From positions 1 through 6,210 of the forward strand of contig DDED01000083.1 of NCBI GenBank assembly GCA_002336035.1: a stretch of 6,210 bases of DNA, read 5' to 3'. The position numbers were made by a program, and so were the translations under genes. Positions 5,297-6,210 of this stretch are shown piece after piece. Numbering within the stretch: the first letter of the stretch is position 1; every line of letters begins with the position of its first letter. Under the pieces are notes generated by a model. The model did not search any database. It had not been told where the DNA came from and worked only from the letters and a program-made list of their open reading frames with translations. Origin of the DNA: Cellvibrionales bacterium UBA1963. GTDB lineage: Bacteria; Pseudomonadota; Gammaproteobacteria; Pseudomonadales; UBA7434.

Positions 5297-6210
5297 ATGG
5301 CTTCAGTCGACCTTTATTCGGGCTCACAACAGCGTACATTTTTAGGCCACCCCATTGGGCTGACGATCTGCTTTTTAACCGAAATGTGGGAACGTTTCTC
5401 CTATTATGGTATGCGGACTATTCTGGTGTTGTATTTGGTTAAGTACCATTTATACAGTACCCAAGAAGCCAGTTTTATTTACGGCGCTTATGCCGGCATG
5501 GTGTACATGATGCCAATTATTGGCGGCTTCTTAGCTGATCGCTACCTTGGGGCTAGAAAAGCGGTAACTTACGGCGCGATTCTCTTGGTCTGTGGGCATG
5601 CGTTGATGGGCTTTCACGGCTCGGCCGCATTCATTGATAACGGCGTGGTGGTTCGCGATGAACCCTTTATCGATCTGTTTTTTCTCGCCTTAGCGTTGAT
5701 CATTACCGGTGTGGGCTTTTTAAAAGCCAATATTTCAACCATTGTCGGCGCACTTTATGGGCCTAATGATCCGCGTCGCGATGGTGGCTTTTCAATTTTT
5801 TATATGGGCATCAATCTCGGCTCTTTAGTGGCAACGGCATTAGTGGGTTATGTGGGCGAAGTGCATGGCTGGCACTATGGATTTGGCCTGGCAGGCATTG
5901 GCATGCTGTTCGGTCTATTGGTGTTTTTAGCCGGCCAACACTTATTGGATGGGAGAGCTGAGCCTCAGTACCCTGAGCGACTCAAAGAGATCGCCTTTGC
6001 CGGCATCAATAAAGAATACGCTATTTACTTAGCCGGCATTGCATTAGTCGGCATCAGCTGGGTATTGATTCAATACCAAAGCTTGGTCGGCCAAGTACTG
6101 GGGGTATCGGGGTTTTTAATGATCGGCGTTATTCTTTATTACAGCATGACCCAATGCAGCCCAGAAGAACGTGACCGATTGTTTGTCGCCTGTTTCTTAA
6201 TAGCCACACA
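5297..6210 (+). CDS. POT/PTR family proton-coupled di/tripeptide transporter, N-terminal part (3' end outside window)
   Basis: An inner-membrane major facilitator protein that imports small peptides with protons. The frame is open from ATG 5297 to the window edge (304 residues; the family is usually about 480-520). The proton-coupling motif ExxERF is present as Glu29, Glu32, Arg33 and Phe34 (TEMWERFSYYGMR). The loop 2-3 motif is GGFLADRYLGARK at 76-88, the essential TM4 lysine is Lys143 (FLKANIS), and the PTR2 signature FSIFYMGINLGSL lies at 165-177. Six helices are visible up to about residue 214. Two further hydrophobic stretches at 241-260 and 266-283 fit the extra HA and HB helices of bacterial POTs, and another begins near 294. 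A polar loop at about 107-125 between TM3 and TM4 is fairly long. A good ribosome site precedes the start, and no alternative in-frame start exists upstream before the stop at 5207. Divergent from prfC. Substrate range cannot be read from the sequence. Confidence 0.95.
   Translation, partial: MASVDLYSGSQQRTFLGHPIGLTICFLTEMWERFSYYGMRTILVLYLVKYHLYSTQEASFIYGAYAGMVYMMPIIGGFLADRYLGARKAVTYGAILLVCGHALMGFHGSAAFIDNGVVVRDEPFIDLFFLALALIITGVGFLKANISTIVGALYGPNDPRRDGGFSIFYMGINLGSLVATALVGYVGEVHGWHYGFGLAGIGMLFGLLVFLAGQHLLDGRAEPQYPERLKEIAFAGINKEYAIYLAGIALVGISWVLIQYQSLVGQVLGVSGFLMIGVILYYSMTQCSPEERDRLFVACFLIAT

Noticed and set aside
5277..5345. 22-codon frame from ATG 5277 overlapping the transporter start
   Set aside because: No Shine-Dalgarno precedes it; the purine-rich stretch lies inside it and serves ATG 5297. 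Conservation was not testable here.

Overview
The window is a compact stretch of bacterial chromosome of moderate G+C content and looks gammaproteobacterial. The grounds are the bacterial-type ProRS with close E. coli-like motif wording, the E. coli-sized RF3 and SelO, and a proton-coupled peptide transporter. A marine gammaproteobacterium is plausible, but this is inference from protein style, not from any search.

Layout: three genes run left to right. They are the 3' third of proS (1-534), selO (start near 542, ends 2002) and a membrane-bound HAMP/class III nucleotide cyclase (2062-3444). proS and selO overlap or are separated by only 7 nt. selO and the cyclase are 59 nt apart with no visible terminator between them, so a proS-selO-cyclase transcript is likely. 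prfC (release factor 3) lies convergently on the minus strand (3441-5027), and its stop codon interlocks with the cyclase stop in a TTAA palindrome. A divergent intergenic region (5028-5296) separates prfC from the 5' part of a POT/PTR peptide transporter (5297 to the window end). It holds a strong candidate prfC promoter with a perfect TATAAT and a weaker candidate for the transporter.

Functionally, proS charges tRNA-Pro and prfC recycles class I release factors, so both serve translation. SelO is a protein AMPylase with a pseudokinase fold and a C-terminal redox cysteine. The cyclase has all residues expected for making cAMP. The transporter imports di/tripeptides. The three left-hand genes all use ATP to form adenylyl products (prolyl-AMP, AMP-protein, cAMP), but nothing in the sequence shows that they cooperate.

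Most of the window is ordinary housekeeping DNA. The least explained part is the 5' end of the cyclase gene. The only good ribosome binding site there serves an 8-codon reading frame (MSCCENGY) that overlaps the cyclase start. The cyclase N-terminus also carries eight tetrapeptide repeats of the type x-E/D-R-R, written with varied arginine codons. I saw no tRNA or rRNA, CRISPR array, insertion sequence or phage gene.
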